Below, in pieces: positions 7,962 to 14,159 of a DNA stretch of 64,000 nucleotides. The notes beneath the pieces were generated by a model. That model was not told where the DNA came from. It did not search any database and saw only the letters and a list, made by a program, of their open reading frames with translations. The DNA comes from a virus: IMG/VR virus record IMGVR_UViG_3300042922_000295, positions 1 to 64,000 of that record; one strand, given 5' to 3'. Within the stretch, counting starts at the first letter, position 1, and each line of letters starts with the position of its first letter. Both the position numbers and the translations under genes were made by a program.

Positions 7962-8624
7962 ATGGCACGCACGAACACCCGCACCGCGCCCGCTACGTCC
8001 GCCAAGTCGTCCGCCACGGTCGACCCGTGGGACGCCGCCGTGGACGCCTACCACGCCGCGTCGGGCGCCGAAAAGTCCCGCGTGCGTCGGGACGCCGACG
8101 CGTCGATGCGCGCCGCGCTCATCGCCGGTGACGCGTCGGGCGCCATGGCGTGGTTGGCCGCTACCGAAAAGATGGTGGCCAGCCGCCCGACGGCCGACGC
8201 GCCCGACTACGTCGACATCGTCGCCCGTCGCATCGTGACCCTTCGGGGCGCGGCCGAATCGATCCTCAACGGGTCGACCCGTCCGGCCGGTATCCCGGAC
8301 GACGTCGACCTGTCCGCCGTCGCGGCACGCGTCGCCACGATGTCCTACGACGACGTGTCGGCCGACGACATGTCCGCCGTCGCGTCCGCAAAGGTGGCGC
8401 GGTCGGCCGTCCGACGCGACATCGCGGACGTCGTGCGCCGTGCGTTCGACGTCACCGGAAAGAACCGGTTGACGGTCGCGGCCATCGCGCGGCACGGTGC
8501 CACCGACGACTACACGCCTTCGGGCGGTGCGGTCGCGGCGCGCATGTTCGGTGGTCGCGGTGTCGACGGATTCACCGCCCACGAGGCGACGGCCGACGCG
8601 CCCCGCACGATCACCCGCGACTAG
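7962..8624 (+). CDS. putative DNA-binding protein, paralogue of 14160 gene
   Basis: 220 residues from ATG 7962. It aligns along its whole length with the 320-residue product at 14160. Landmarks are AAVDAYHAASGAEKSRVRRD, then APDYVDIVARRI..RGAAESIL, and a C-terminal block RRDIADVVRRAF...LTVAAIARH...PSGGAVAARMF. That last block looks like a helix-turn-helix (recognition helix around SGGAVAARMF), so DNA binding is inferred. No named family recognised. Three of four Glu codons are GAA, unlike its paralogue. It lies amid the palindrome arrays, making it the best candidate to bind them. Confidence 0.7.
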   Translation: MARTNTRTAPATSAKSSATVDPWDAAVDAYHAASGAEKSRVRRDADASMRAALIAGDASGAMAWLAATEKMVASRPTADAPDYVDIVARRIVTLRGAAESILNGSTRPAGIPDDVDLSAVAARVATMSYDDVSADDMSAVASAKVARSAVRRDIADVVRRAFDVTGKNRLTVAAIARHGATDDYTPSGGAVAARMFGGRGVDGFTAHEATADAPRTITRD

Positions 8625-8637
8625 TCACTAGTCGCCC

Positions 8638-8675
8638 AAAAGGCGCCCGTCCCCTAATCGGGACGGGCGCCTTTT
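8638..8675. terminator. Rho-independent terminator
   Basis: Perfect stem AAAAGGCGCCCGTCCC (8638-8653) / GGGACGGGCGCCTTTT (8660-8675) with a 6-nt loop and a T run, starting 13 nt after the stop at 8624. The A/T ends allow function in both directions. Confidence 0.93.
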
Positions 8676-8690
8676 CGTGTCCCTAGATAG

Positions 8691-8975
8691 TTGCCCCGGG
8701 CGACAGTCGCCTAGCGCAACTACGAGCTACGCGGACGGTTGCCAGGGGCAACTATCCCGGTTGCGTCGGGCGACTGTTGCCTAGGGCAACGAACGCGTGT
8801 GTGCCGTTCTGACGGCCGTACACGCGTCGACCCTACCCACCTACCCACCTAGCGCTACGCGCCCCGTACGCGGGCGCCTAGGCACGTCTACGGCGAGATT
8901 GTGCCTAGGCGCCCCGCGCCCGTAGCGGTCGGGCGACTATGCGCCGACTACCGGCACGACTGTTGCCTAGGTCAA
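8691..8975. repeat. TTGCC-N3-GGCAA palindrome array, right cluster
   Basis: Six copies: 8691-8703, 8707-8719, 8739-8751, 8761-8773, 8777-8789 and 8963-8975. The first five are packed into 99 nt, 16-32 nt apart centre to centre. The 8777 copy is a perfect TTGCC-TAG-GGCAA identical to the one at 7273. Two copies have GGCGA instead of GGCAA. Confidence 0.75.
8850..8892. repeat. TAGCGCTA site 6 and GC-rich repeat copy 2
   Basis: TAGCGCTA at 8850-8857 followed by GCGCCCCGTACGCGGGCGCC and TAGGCACGTCTACG (8859-8892), the same module as at 7177-7210. Confidence 0.55.
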
Positions 8976-8996
8976 CCAACGCGTGTGCGCCCCGTA

Positions 8997-9080
8997 GGCG
9001 CCCGACTAGGCGCCCCGGGTCACCTAGTACCCACCTAGCGCTAGTCGCGTCCCTACGGGGCGCCTAGACACGTCTCACGC
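8997..9080. repeat. GC-rich repeats, copies 3-4, with TAGCGCTA site 7
   Basis: GCGCCCCGTAGGCGCCCG at about 8997, TAGCGCTA at 9036-9043, and CCCTACGGGGCGCC with TAGACACGTCTCACGC at 9051-9080. Confidence 0.55.
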
Positions 9081-9213
9081 GTAGTCGCGCCCCGTGCGCT
9101 AGTCGCCCGCTAGTCGACCGCCCGCGCCCCGCCCGTAGTCACCCGCGCCCCGTGCCACGGGCGCCCCGCGCCGACGATCCTTCGGGCGCATCGGCACCCG
9201 TGCGCGTAGTCAC

Positions 9214-9262
9214 CAAAAAGGGCGCCCCACACACGAAGTGACATCTCGTGTGTGGGGCGCCC
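9214..9262 (-). terminator. Rho-independent terminator of leftward gene
   Basis: Perfect 17-bp stem GGGCGCCCCACACACGA (9220-9236) / TCGTGTGTGGGGCGCCC (9246-9262). An A5 run on the + strand (9215-9219) gives U5 for leftward transcripts. It lies 18 nt after the leftward stop at 9281. Confidence 0.9.
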
Positions 9263-9280
9263 GTGCGCGCTAGTTATGCG

Positions 9281-9553
9281 CTAGTCGCGTGCCTCGTCGT
9301 GCGCGTCGTCGGACTCGTCCACCATGTCCGCGTAGTGAGCTCGCGTCGCCGTGATCGTCACCTCGTAGTCGGCCGACCATGAGTCCACGCATTCCACGCA
9401 CACAGTCACCGTGTGCTCGCACGTCGTCGGCGCGATGAGAGTTGTGTTGAAAGGTGCGGCCGGTTCGTTCGTCCAGGTGACCCCACCATCGCGTGACACC
9501 CGGTTGTCGCGGATGATGAGTCGCACGTTGTCGCCCGTGTTGAAGGTCATCAT
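9281..9553 (-). CDS. hypothetical protein, CEH-C-C motif paralogue
   Basis: 90 residues from ATG 9553 (ATG 9550 also possible). The open frame continues to 9703, but the upstream part is AT-rich with poor codon use. The C-terminal half carries TTCEHTVTVCVECVDSW, matching TCEHMTTVCDSCVDEW of the 7378-7848 product, followed by an acidic tail. It is the only leftward gene in the island and points toward the palindrome clusters. Likely zinc-binding; function unknown. Confidence 0.55.
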   Translation of the reverse strand: MMTFNTGDNVRLIIRDNRVSRDGGVTWTNEPAAPFNTTLIAPTTCEHTVTVCVECVDSWSADYEVTITATRAHYADMVDESDDAHDEARD

Positions 9554-9588
9554 GAGTCCAATCAATGTGTCGGGTGCGCTAGATTCCC

Positions 9589-9596
9589 TAGCGCTA
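9589..9596. promoter_or_regulatory. TAGCGCTA palindrome, site 8
   Basis: CCTAGCGCTATGAATATC lies 36 nt before the leftward start at 9553, where a promoter or operator would be expected. The adjacent AT-rich segment 9597-9700 is otherwise empty. Confidence 0.5.
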
Positions 9597-9753
9597 TGAA
9601 TATCGTACCACAAATGGTCACACTTTGTATTCTGGGTAATGCTGGGAATCCCAGAGAAATGCAGCATTTCAAGTGAAATGAGATATGCCTTTGTATGTGG
9701 CATCCGACTATGAATTGCCTGTGGAAATGGTCACCTGACGAACAAAGGTTTGA

Positions 9754-9759
9754 TAGAAT
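9754..9759 (+). promoter_or_regulatory. -10-like TAGAAT
   Basis: TTTGATAGAATGG gives a good -10 hexamer 65 nt before the ATG at 9825; no clear -35 hexamer. A short GCCCG-CAA-CGGGC hairpin follows at 9768-9780. Confidence 0.45.
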
Positions 9760-9804
9760 GGTCTCGTGCCCGCAACGGGCGCGGATTCGGCAGTCGGACA
9801 CTTT

Positions 9805-9820
9805 GACCCCATACGGGAGG
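9805..9820 (+). promoter_or_regulatory. leader element GACCCCATACGGGAGG
   Basis: Recurrent leader ending 4 nt before ATG 9825. Confidence 0.65.
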
Positions 9821-9824
9821 CATC

Positions 9825-10445
9825 ATGAAGATCAGGGCTTTCAACCTGGTTCCGGGCGCAGTCATCTATGGCCCGAACGAGGAGCCGCGAGTCGTCCACT
9901 CGGTTCACCGCAACGTGGACAACGAGTCGGTCACCCTGTGGTTCGTCGGCATCCTGCGGGCGGCACAGTTCGACTTCAACGAGGACCTGTCCCTCATGGG
10001 CCTGACGCCGCACTACGACGACTGGACGCACGTCGAGACCGACTTCGGCACCGACGCGGGCGACGCCTACGCGAAGGCGCAGATGGCTATGCACAACCCT
10101 GCAGACGACGACGAGGGCGTCCCGTTCGCGAAGTACACGTCAGACGAGCTGTGGGGCCAGGTCCAGTCGGACTACGAGGCGCTCGGTCGGGACGGCGTGG
10201 AGATGCTGCTGGACGAGATCCTGTCCCGCAACCCGCAGTACTTCGACAGGACGGTCCCGGCCGGGTCGCTCGAAGTCGGGACGAAGTTCCGGTTCGCCGA
10301 CAAGCGCGAGTGGTACTACACCGGTAGCAACCAGGACTACACAGTCAAGGAGCACTTCGGCGGTCGTACCACCTTCGACACCCAGACCGGCCAGGGCTCA
10401 GTCCCCAGCGAGTTCCTCGTCCGCATCGTCTCCACGGAGGTCTGA
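9825..10445 (+). CDS. hypothetical protein
   Basis: 206 residues, acidic, no membrane segment. It starts KIRAFNLVPGAVIYGPNEEPRVVH, a beta-rich opening. The last 60 residues contain LEVGTKFRFADKREWYYTG, which resembles the opening pattern (GTKFR/GAVI), so there may be two copies of a small beta-barrel-like unit. First gene of a rightward series after the island. No recognised family. Confidence 0.7.
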   Translation: MKIRAFNLVPGAVIYGPNEEPRVVHSVHRNVDNESVTLWFVGILRAAQFDFNEDLSLMGLTPHYDDWTHVETDFGTDAGDAYAKAQMAMHNPADDDEGVPFAKYTSDELWGQVQSDYEALGRDGVEMLLDEILSRNPQYFDRTVPAGSLEVGTKFRFADKREWYYTGSNQDYTVKEHFGGRTTFDTQTGQGSVPSEFLVRIVSTEV

Positions 10446-10448
10446 ACC

Positions 10449-10916
10449 GTGACGATCCACCAGTTCACCTCGAACGACGCACCGCACCTCGGAGTCATGC
10501 GCTTCTTCGGGCAGCACGTCGGTGTGCAGATTCGCCTGAAGCCGTACGACCGTGCACTGATGGTCCGTATCGACGACGAGGAGGGCACGGCAAGCCTCCT
10601 GGTCGAGACGTACATCGTCCGCGAAGGGGCGCGCAAGACGACGTTCCTCAAGCGCGGGAAGCGCCTGTACGGATTCAAGATGACGGCCGGTGGAGGCTAC
10701 CGTCCAGTCGGTGAGCCTATGGTGATCTGGGATGACGACTTCACCATCACCGAAGAGGTCCCCTGGGGATCGTCGCAGACGACCCGGGAGCGCAACGAGA
10801 AGCGTGAGTGGGAGGGTATGGCGTACCGAGTCGGCGCGCCCCGCGCCCCCATGGACAACGCTGCACGTGTGGCTGAAGGTCACACCACCGACGCAATGGC
10901 ACGTCACTGGCGCTAG
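10449..10916 (+). CDS. hypothetical protein
   Basis: 155 residues from GTG 10449, 3 nt after the previous stop, with GGAGG ending 9 nt upstream. Mixed alpha/beta sequence (IHQFTSNDAPHLGVMRFFGQHVG; ETYIVREGARKTTFLKRGKRLYGFK), basic in the middle, C-terminal helix rich in Arg/Glu. No known domain seen. Confidence 0.7.
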   Translation: MTIHQFTSNDAPHLGVMRFFGQHVGVQIRLKPYDRALMVRIDDEEGTASLLVETYIVREGARKTTFLKRGKRLYGFKMTAGGGYRPVGEPMVIWDDDFTITEEVPWGSSQTTRERNEKREWEGMAYRVGAPRAPMDNAARVAEGHTTDAMARHWR

Positions 10917-10931
10917 ACGCGCCGACTAGCC

Positions 10932-10959
10932 TAGTGCTAGTCAGACCCCGAGAGGGAGG
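10932..10959 (+). promoter_or_regulatory. TAGTGCTA variant and leader element
   Basis: CTAGTGCTAG (10931-10940), a one-base variant of TAGCGCTA, precedes the leader GACCCCGAGAGGGAGG (10944-10959), which ends 9 nt before ATG 10969. Confidence 0.5.
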
Positions 10960-10968
10960 CTGGACAAG

Positions 10969-11151
10969 ATGTTCAAGATTCGTCGCCGCTCGTACATCAG
11001 GTGCTCATGCGGCAAGAAGTTCTACATCAGTGACACCTGCCCGATGGCCGGAGCACAGTCGCTCGCCATCCTGCACGTCGTCGCCTGGCACGCGTGGCAG
11101 CCGACCGAGGCACCCGCGATTCTGACCACGAAGGAGTTTCACCGTGCGTGA
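10969..11151 (+). CDS. small zinc-binding-like protein
   Basis: 60 residues: FKIRRRSYIRCSCGKKFYISDTCPMAG is a compact Cys motif (C-x-C...C) followed by a helix with two His (LHVVAWHAW), consistent with a C2H2-like zinc site. Overlaps the next gene by 8 nt. Confidence 0.65.
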   Translation: MFKIRRRSYIRCSCGKKFYISDTCPMAGAQSLAILHVVAWHAWQPTEAPAILTTKEFHRA

Positions 11152-11581
11152 CATCACCGAGCCGGACTGGCCGAACCTGCCCCACGCCGTCAAGATCGAG
11201 TCCTACTACGCTCACACCGGGACGAACAAGGCGATCGAGAAGGTGTTCGACACCGAGGCCGAGGCCATCGCCTTCGCCCGGCTCGTCACGCCCGAGGAGC
11301 TGCGCCCGCAGGCCGAGGCGTGCCGCTACGACGAGGTCATGTGGCAGTCGTGCCACATGGAGTGGTGCGTGTCGATCAGCCTGCACCTGCCCAGCATCGT
11401 GGACGAGCCGCGACGGGTCGACCGCAAGTCGCTCGGATACCGGATCGGCTACTTCCTCGGTGAGCGGTGCGCCTACGTCGCCGCATGGATCGGTGACAAG
11501 TTGGCGCCCGAGCTGCCCGCCGGTCACCCGGAGTTCAACTCGCGCCTCGACATCCGCGACGCCGAGGCACACGGCAAGTAG
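11144..11581 (+). CDS. hypothetical protein
   Basis: 145 residues from GTG 11144, overlapping the previous stop. It has an ESYYAHTGTNKAIEKVFDTEAEAIAFA opening and a helical C-terminus (LGYRIGYFLGERCAYVAAWIG). Single Cys residues only. No recognised family; followed by a strong hairpin. Confidence 0.65.
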   Translation: MRDITEPDWPNLPHAVKIESYYAHTGTNKAIEKVFDTEAEAIAFARLVTPEELRPQAEACRYDEVMWQSCHMEWCVSISLHLPSIVDEPRRVDRKSLGYRIGYFLGERCAYVAAWIGDKLAPELPAGHPEFNSRLDIRDAEAHGK

Positions 11582-11588
11582 TCACGCC

Positions 11589-11624
11589 AGGTCCGCCACC
11601 AGTCACATGATTGGTGGCGGGCCT
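11589..11624 (+). terminator. terminator-like hairpin
   Basis: AGGTCCGCCACCA (11589-11601) pairs with TGGTGGCGGGCCT (11612-11624), 13 bp with one G-T pair, 10-nt loop; no U tract follows. Confidence 0.65.
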
Positions 11625-11644
11625 AGTCTGACTAACAGGCTACC

Positions 11645-11661
11645 GACCCCGACATGGGAGG
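11645..11661 (+). promoter_or_regulatory. leader element GACCCCGACATGGGAGG
   Basis: Recurrent leader ending 6 nt before ATG 11668. Confidence 0.65.
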
Positions 11662-11667
11662 CTTCAA

Positions 11668-12036
11668 ATGAGCAACACGTACGCGTCACAGCAGGCTGCG
11701 CGCAACATCGGCGGTGTCATCGGCCGAGCGCTGGTCCGAGCGCTCCGCATCCAGTCCGAGATCAAGGGCGACAACACGTCCGCCGTCCTCGCCACCATGC
11801 GCAGGCGTGACGTCGAGCGCGGTCGAGTCGAGGGCGCCCGCACGGTCGCGGTCTGCCTCGCGTACCAGTTCGGGCTCGACGATGGCGCCTTCGACGCCGA
11901 CGAGTTCTACCAGCTCGTCCTCGACGAGGCGTACCGAGCCTACCGGGGAGAGTGGGACAAGGCGCCGGAGGGGACCACCAACTTCTACCGCACCTGGGTG
12001 TTCGACCAGCCCTGGGCCAGCTTCGGCAACCTCTGA
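11668..12036 (+). CDS. hypothetical protein
   Basis: 122 residues, helical and basic at the start (ASQQAARNIGGVIGRALVRALR), ending in an aromatic-rich stretch (FYRTWVFDQPWASFG). No motif recognised. Separated from the next gene by 19 nt. Confidence 0.65.
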   Translation: MSNTYASQQAARNIGGVIGRALVRALRIQSEIKGDNTSAVLATMRRRDVERGRVEGARTVAVCLAYQFGLDDGAFDADEFYQLVLDEAYRAYRGEWDKAPEGTTNFYRTWVFDQPWASFGNL

Positions 12037-12055
12037 TCGGGAAGGCTAACTCATC

Positions 12056-12346
12056 ATGAAGGCTCACATGCGCCTCACCGACCGCGAGCGCCAGTACCCG
12101 TTCCCCGAGCTCATCCAGGAGTGCCACGTCCCGGCCGGAGGCTACGACCAGATCAAGGCCAACTTCCCGGAGGTCAGGTCGACACCGCACGACCTGGGTA
12201 ACTTCTTCAGCTCGGCGCGCCGCTACCGAGCGATGTTCGAGTCCATCAACCGCGCCGCGAAGTTGGAGCGCGAGTGGAACGAGCGTCACGCGCACGACAT
12301 GACACCCGGGGCGCGCACGCGGGGCGCCCTCATCGAGGTTGTCTAG
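12056..12346 (+). CDS. hypothetical protein
   Basis: 96 residues starting MKAHMRLTDRERQYPFPELI, charged and helical, no Cys pairs and no membrane segment. The terminal codons run into the GC-rich repeat at 12343. Function unknown. Confidence 0.6.
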   Translation: MKAHMRLTDRERQYPFPELIQECHVPAGGYDQIKANFPEVRSTPHDLGNFFSSARRYRAMFESINRAAKLEREWNERHAHDMTPGARTRGALIEVV

Positions 12347-12376
12347 GCGCCCCGTAGGCGCCCGCTAGACACGTCC
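12343..12376. repeat. dispersed GC-rich repeat, copy 5
   Basis: CTAGGCGCCCCGTAGGCGCC with CTAGACACGTCC after it; the same words as in the 7-9 kb island. Confidence 0.55.
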
Positions 12377-12429
12377 GGGTGCCACACACCCTGGCGACCT
12401 AGGCGCCCCGCACGCGGGCGCACACACAA

Positions 12430-12460
12430 CGGCCCGACTCGCACACCGCGAGTCGGGCCG
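12430..12460 (+). terminator. hairpin terminator
   Basis: CGGCCCGACTCGC (12430-12442) / GCGAGTCGGGCCG (12448-12460), 13 bp, 5-nt loop, followed by CTCGTGCTG. A similar TCGTGCTG tail follows the hairpins at 15176 and 23742. Confidence 0.75.
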
Positions 12461-12483
12461 CTCGTGCTGTACGCACAGTCCAT

Positions 12484-12501
12484 GACCCAGATCACTGGAG
12501 G
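12484..12501 (+). promoter_or_regulatory. leader-like element before 12506
   Basis: GACCCAGATCACTGGAGG, a weaker match to the recurrent leader, ending 4 nt before ATG 12506. Confidence 0.5.
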
Positions 12502-12505
12502 AACA

Positions 12506-13315
12506 ATGGGAAAGAAGTCACGAACCTGGGACGGCTTCTGGTCGGCCATCGAGTCGTACGTGATGGGCGCGACCATGCAGGGCAAGACGCTCTCCATGCA
12601 GCGCGCCAGGAACTTCTGGGACGACCTGGCCGACGAGCAGAAGCGTGACGCTGTCGAGGCGCTGCGCTACAAGAAGCAGAACAACAGTCAGTACCCGTCC
12701 GCGTACACCGAGATCTGGGTGGCCCTCTCGGGTTACGACCCCGAGCCGTTCAAGGACCCCGAGCTGCAGACCGGCCTGCCGACGCTCACGCACCCGGCCG
12801 ACTTCCCTCCCGGGGAGCGCTACCGGATCACGCTCACGAAGGTGAACACGAGCTGGCACTACGTGGTCGACAACCACAAGGGTCACGCCATCGCAGCCGA
12901 CAACCAGCCGACGGCGAGCGCGGCCGTCGTCGCCTCTTCGCAGGCGATGTTCGCGGACATCAACAGCCACACGACACCGCCTCGCAAGGTCTACAACTTC
13001 GTCCTCTACGACCCCGCCGGGCAGATCATCGGCAAGTCGCACGCGGTCGACATCGACGACCCGCAGACGATGATGTCCAACGTCATCAAGTACCTCGGTA
13101 AGCGCTACAACGAGGGGCCTGGCCAGGAGATCATCGAGGCGGGCGCCGGACTCAAGTTCAGGGAGTTCGACGCCGCCAACGACGAGGAGGGGGCCATCAT
13201 CCACGCCATCGAGATCGAACAGGACACCGTCCAGTTCGACAACACCTTCAACGAGTACATCTGGCCCGCCGAATCCAGCACCCGGCGCCAGGTGTTCCAG
13301 TTCACCCTGCTGTGA
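12506..13315 (+). CDS. hypothetical protein
   Basis: 269 residues from ATG 12506, chosen because GGAGG ends 4 nt upstream; an earlier GTG/ATG would read into the terminator region. Begins GKKSRTWDGFWSAIESYVMGA. Middle part is beta-rich (YRITLTKVNTSWHYVVDNHKG; RKVYNFVLYDPAGQIIGKSH). No signal peptide, no known domain. Confidence 0.7.
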   Translation: MGKKSRTWDGFWSAIESYVMGATMQGKTLSMQRARNFWDDLADEQKRDAVEALRYKKQNNSQYPSAYTEIWVALSGYDPEPFKDPELQTGLPTLTHPADFPPGERYRITLTKVNTSWHYVVDNHKGHAIAADNQPTASAAVVASSQAMFADINSHTTPPRKVYNFVLYDPAGQIIGKSHAVDIDDPQTMMSNVIKYLGKRYNEGPGQEIIEAGAGLKFREFDAANDEEGAIIHAIEIEQDTVQFDNTFNEYIWPAESSTRRQVFQFTLL

Positions 13316-13322
13316 GGTCACC

Positions 13323-13670
13323 ATGAGCATCACCTACGCCATTCCCAACGAGCCGGGCAACAACGACACGGTCGTTCGCACCGAAGTGAAGATCTGGTGC
13401 TCAACCGGGCACCTGGTCACCCAGCGTTCAGTGCGCACCATCGCTGAGTACTTCGCGGAGACCGGGGATGCCATGGACACGCTTGCCAGGTGCAAGCCTG
13501 TCGAGCTGGACGCGGTCATCTTCCGGTGCCTCACCATCATGCGAGGTCCGATGGTCGGCGTCGACGAGCAGATGCGCCTCATGGCACTGCTCGCATGGAC
13601 GGCGAACCGGTATGCACGCGAGGCGCAGTTGTTCGAGCTGCGCAGACGTGCTGCCATGAAGCCGCACTAG
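13323..13670 (+). CDS. hypothetical protein
   Basis: 115 residues, 7 nt after the previous gene with GAGGTCACC before the ATG. Contains KIWCSTGHLVTQRSVRTIAEYF and a C-terminal helix rich in Arg (ANRYAREAQLFELRRRAAMK). No recognised family. Confidence 0.65.
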   Translation: MSITYAIPNEPGNNDTVVRTEVKIWCSTGHLVTQRSVRTIAEYFAETGDAMDTLARCKPVELDAVIFRCLTIMRGPMVGVDEQMRLMALLAWTANRYAREAQLFELRRRAAMKPH

Positions 13671-13762
13671 ACCTGGAAAAAACGCTGACGTTCCAGGTGG
13701 AAACACTCACGGCTACGTGGTAAGCTCGACGTAGTCGAAACGGCACCATTGCGCCCACCGAC

Positions 13763-13801
13763 GACTGACCCGCCCGGGTCAGTCGAGACCCGTCACGGAG
13801 G
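13763..13801 (+). promoter_or_regulatory. hairpin and leader element before 13808
   Basis: GACTGACCC-GCCC-GGGTCAGTC, a 9-bp inverted repeat (13763-13784), is followed by GACCCGTCACGGAGG (13787-13801), 6 nt before ATG 13808. Confidence 0.55.
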
Positions 13802-13807
13802 AAAGAC

Positions 13808-13957
13808 ATGTACGTCAGCAACGAGGTCATGGAGTTCGGAGTCGCCACCTTCTCGGTCATCGGCCTCCTGTGGTCGGCCAAGGTGGTCGCGGTGTACGTC
13901 ACCAACAAGGTCACCGACACGATCGACTGGTTCCGGGCTCGTCGCACGGCGCAGTAG
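13808..13957 (+). CDS. 49-residue membrane protein
   Basis: Short gene: ATG 13808 preceded by GGAGG, stop TAG 13955-13957. The product starts MYVSNEVMEFGVATFSVIGL, has one hydrophobic helix at about 9-34, and ends in a basic tail (WFRARRTAQ). Probably a single-pass membrane peptide. The good ribosome site and following hairpin support it as real. Confidence 0.65.
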   Translation: MYVSNEVMEFGVATFSVIGLLWSAKVVAVYVTNKVTDTIDWFRARRTAQ

Positions 13958-13968
13958 TTCCCACAGTG

Positions 13969-14007
13969 GCGCCCCGGTCAGGTGAGTTACAACCCTGACC
14001 GGGGCGC
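13969..14007. terminator. terminator-like hairpin
   Basis: Perfect 14-bp stem GCGCCCCGGTCAGG (13969-13982) / CCTGACCGGGGCGC (13994-14007), 11-nt loop, no U tract. Confidence 0.65.
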
Positions 14008-14026
14008 ACTGCAACCGATAACGAAT

Positions 14027-14043
14027 CACCCTGATTCAGGGTG
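14027..14043. promoter_or_regulatory. inverted repeat CACCCT-N5-AGGGTG
   Basis: Perfect 6-bp arms around GATTC, 10 nt before a TTGACT hexamer (14053-14058). It may be an operator for the gene at 14160; no convincing -10 was found at the usual spacing. Confidence 0.35.
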
Positions 14044-14133
14044 GGATACGTATTGACTCCGCCTAGGTTGCATGACACGCTGAGTTTCATGCCACCCAGG
14101 GACGGTCAATCCGACAACCGTTCCCCACGACCG

Positions 14134-14150
14134 GACCGACACACAGGGAG
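14134..14150 (+). promoter_or_regulatory. leader element GACCGACACACAGGGAG
   Basis: Recurrent leader ending 9 nt before ATG 14160. Confidence 0.55.
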
Positions 14151-14159
14151 TTGAGCATC

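Larger units (their letters stand above)
8676..9213. other. gene-free palindrome and GC-rich repeat region
   Basis: No gene seen in about 540 nt. The left part is TTGCC-N3-GGCAA palindromes. The right part is built from GC-rich words (GCGCCCCGTAGGCGCC, CTAGACACGTC, CCTAGCGCTA) repeated with variations. Confidence 0.75.

Noticed and set aside
6526-8975. Repeat arrays as a CRISPR locus, with the Cas4-like nuclease at 43578.
   Set aside because: Repeats are 13 bp, variable and irregularly spaced, with no uniform spacers and no other cas genes; Cas4-like nucleases are common in phages on their own.
14053-14075. TTGACT at 14053 as the -35 of a standard promoter.
   Set aside because: No acceptable -10 hexamer at 16-18 nt; the nearby inverted repeat is reported only as a possible operator.
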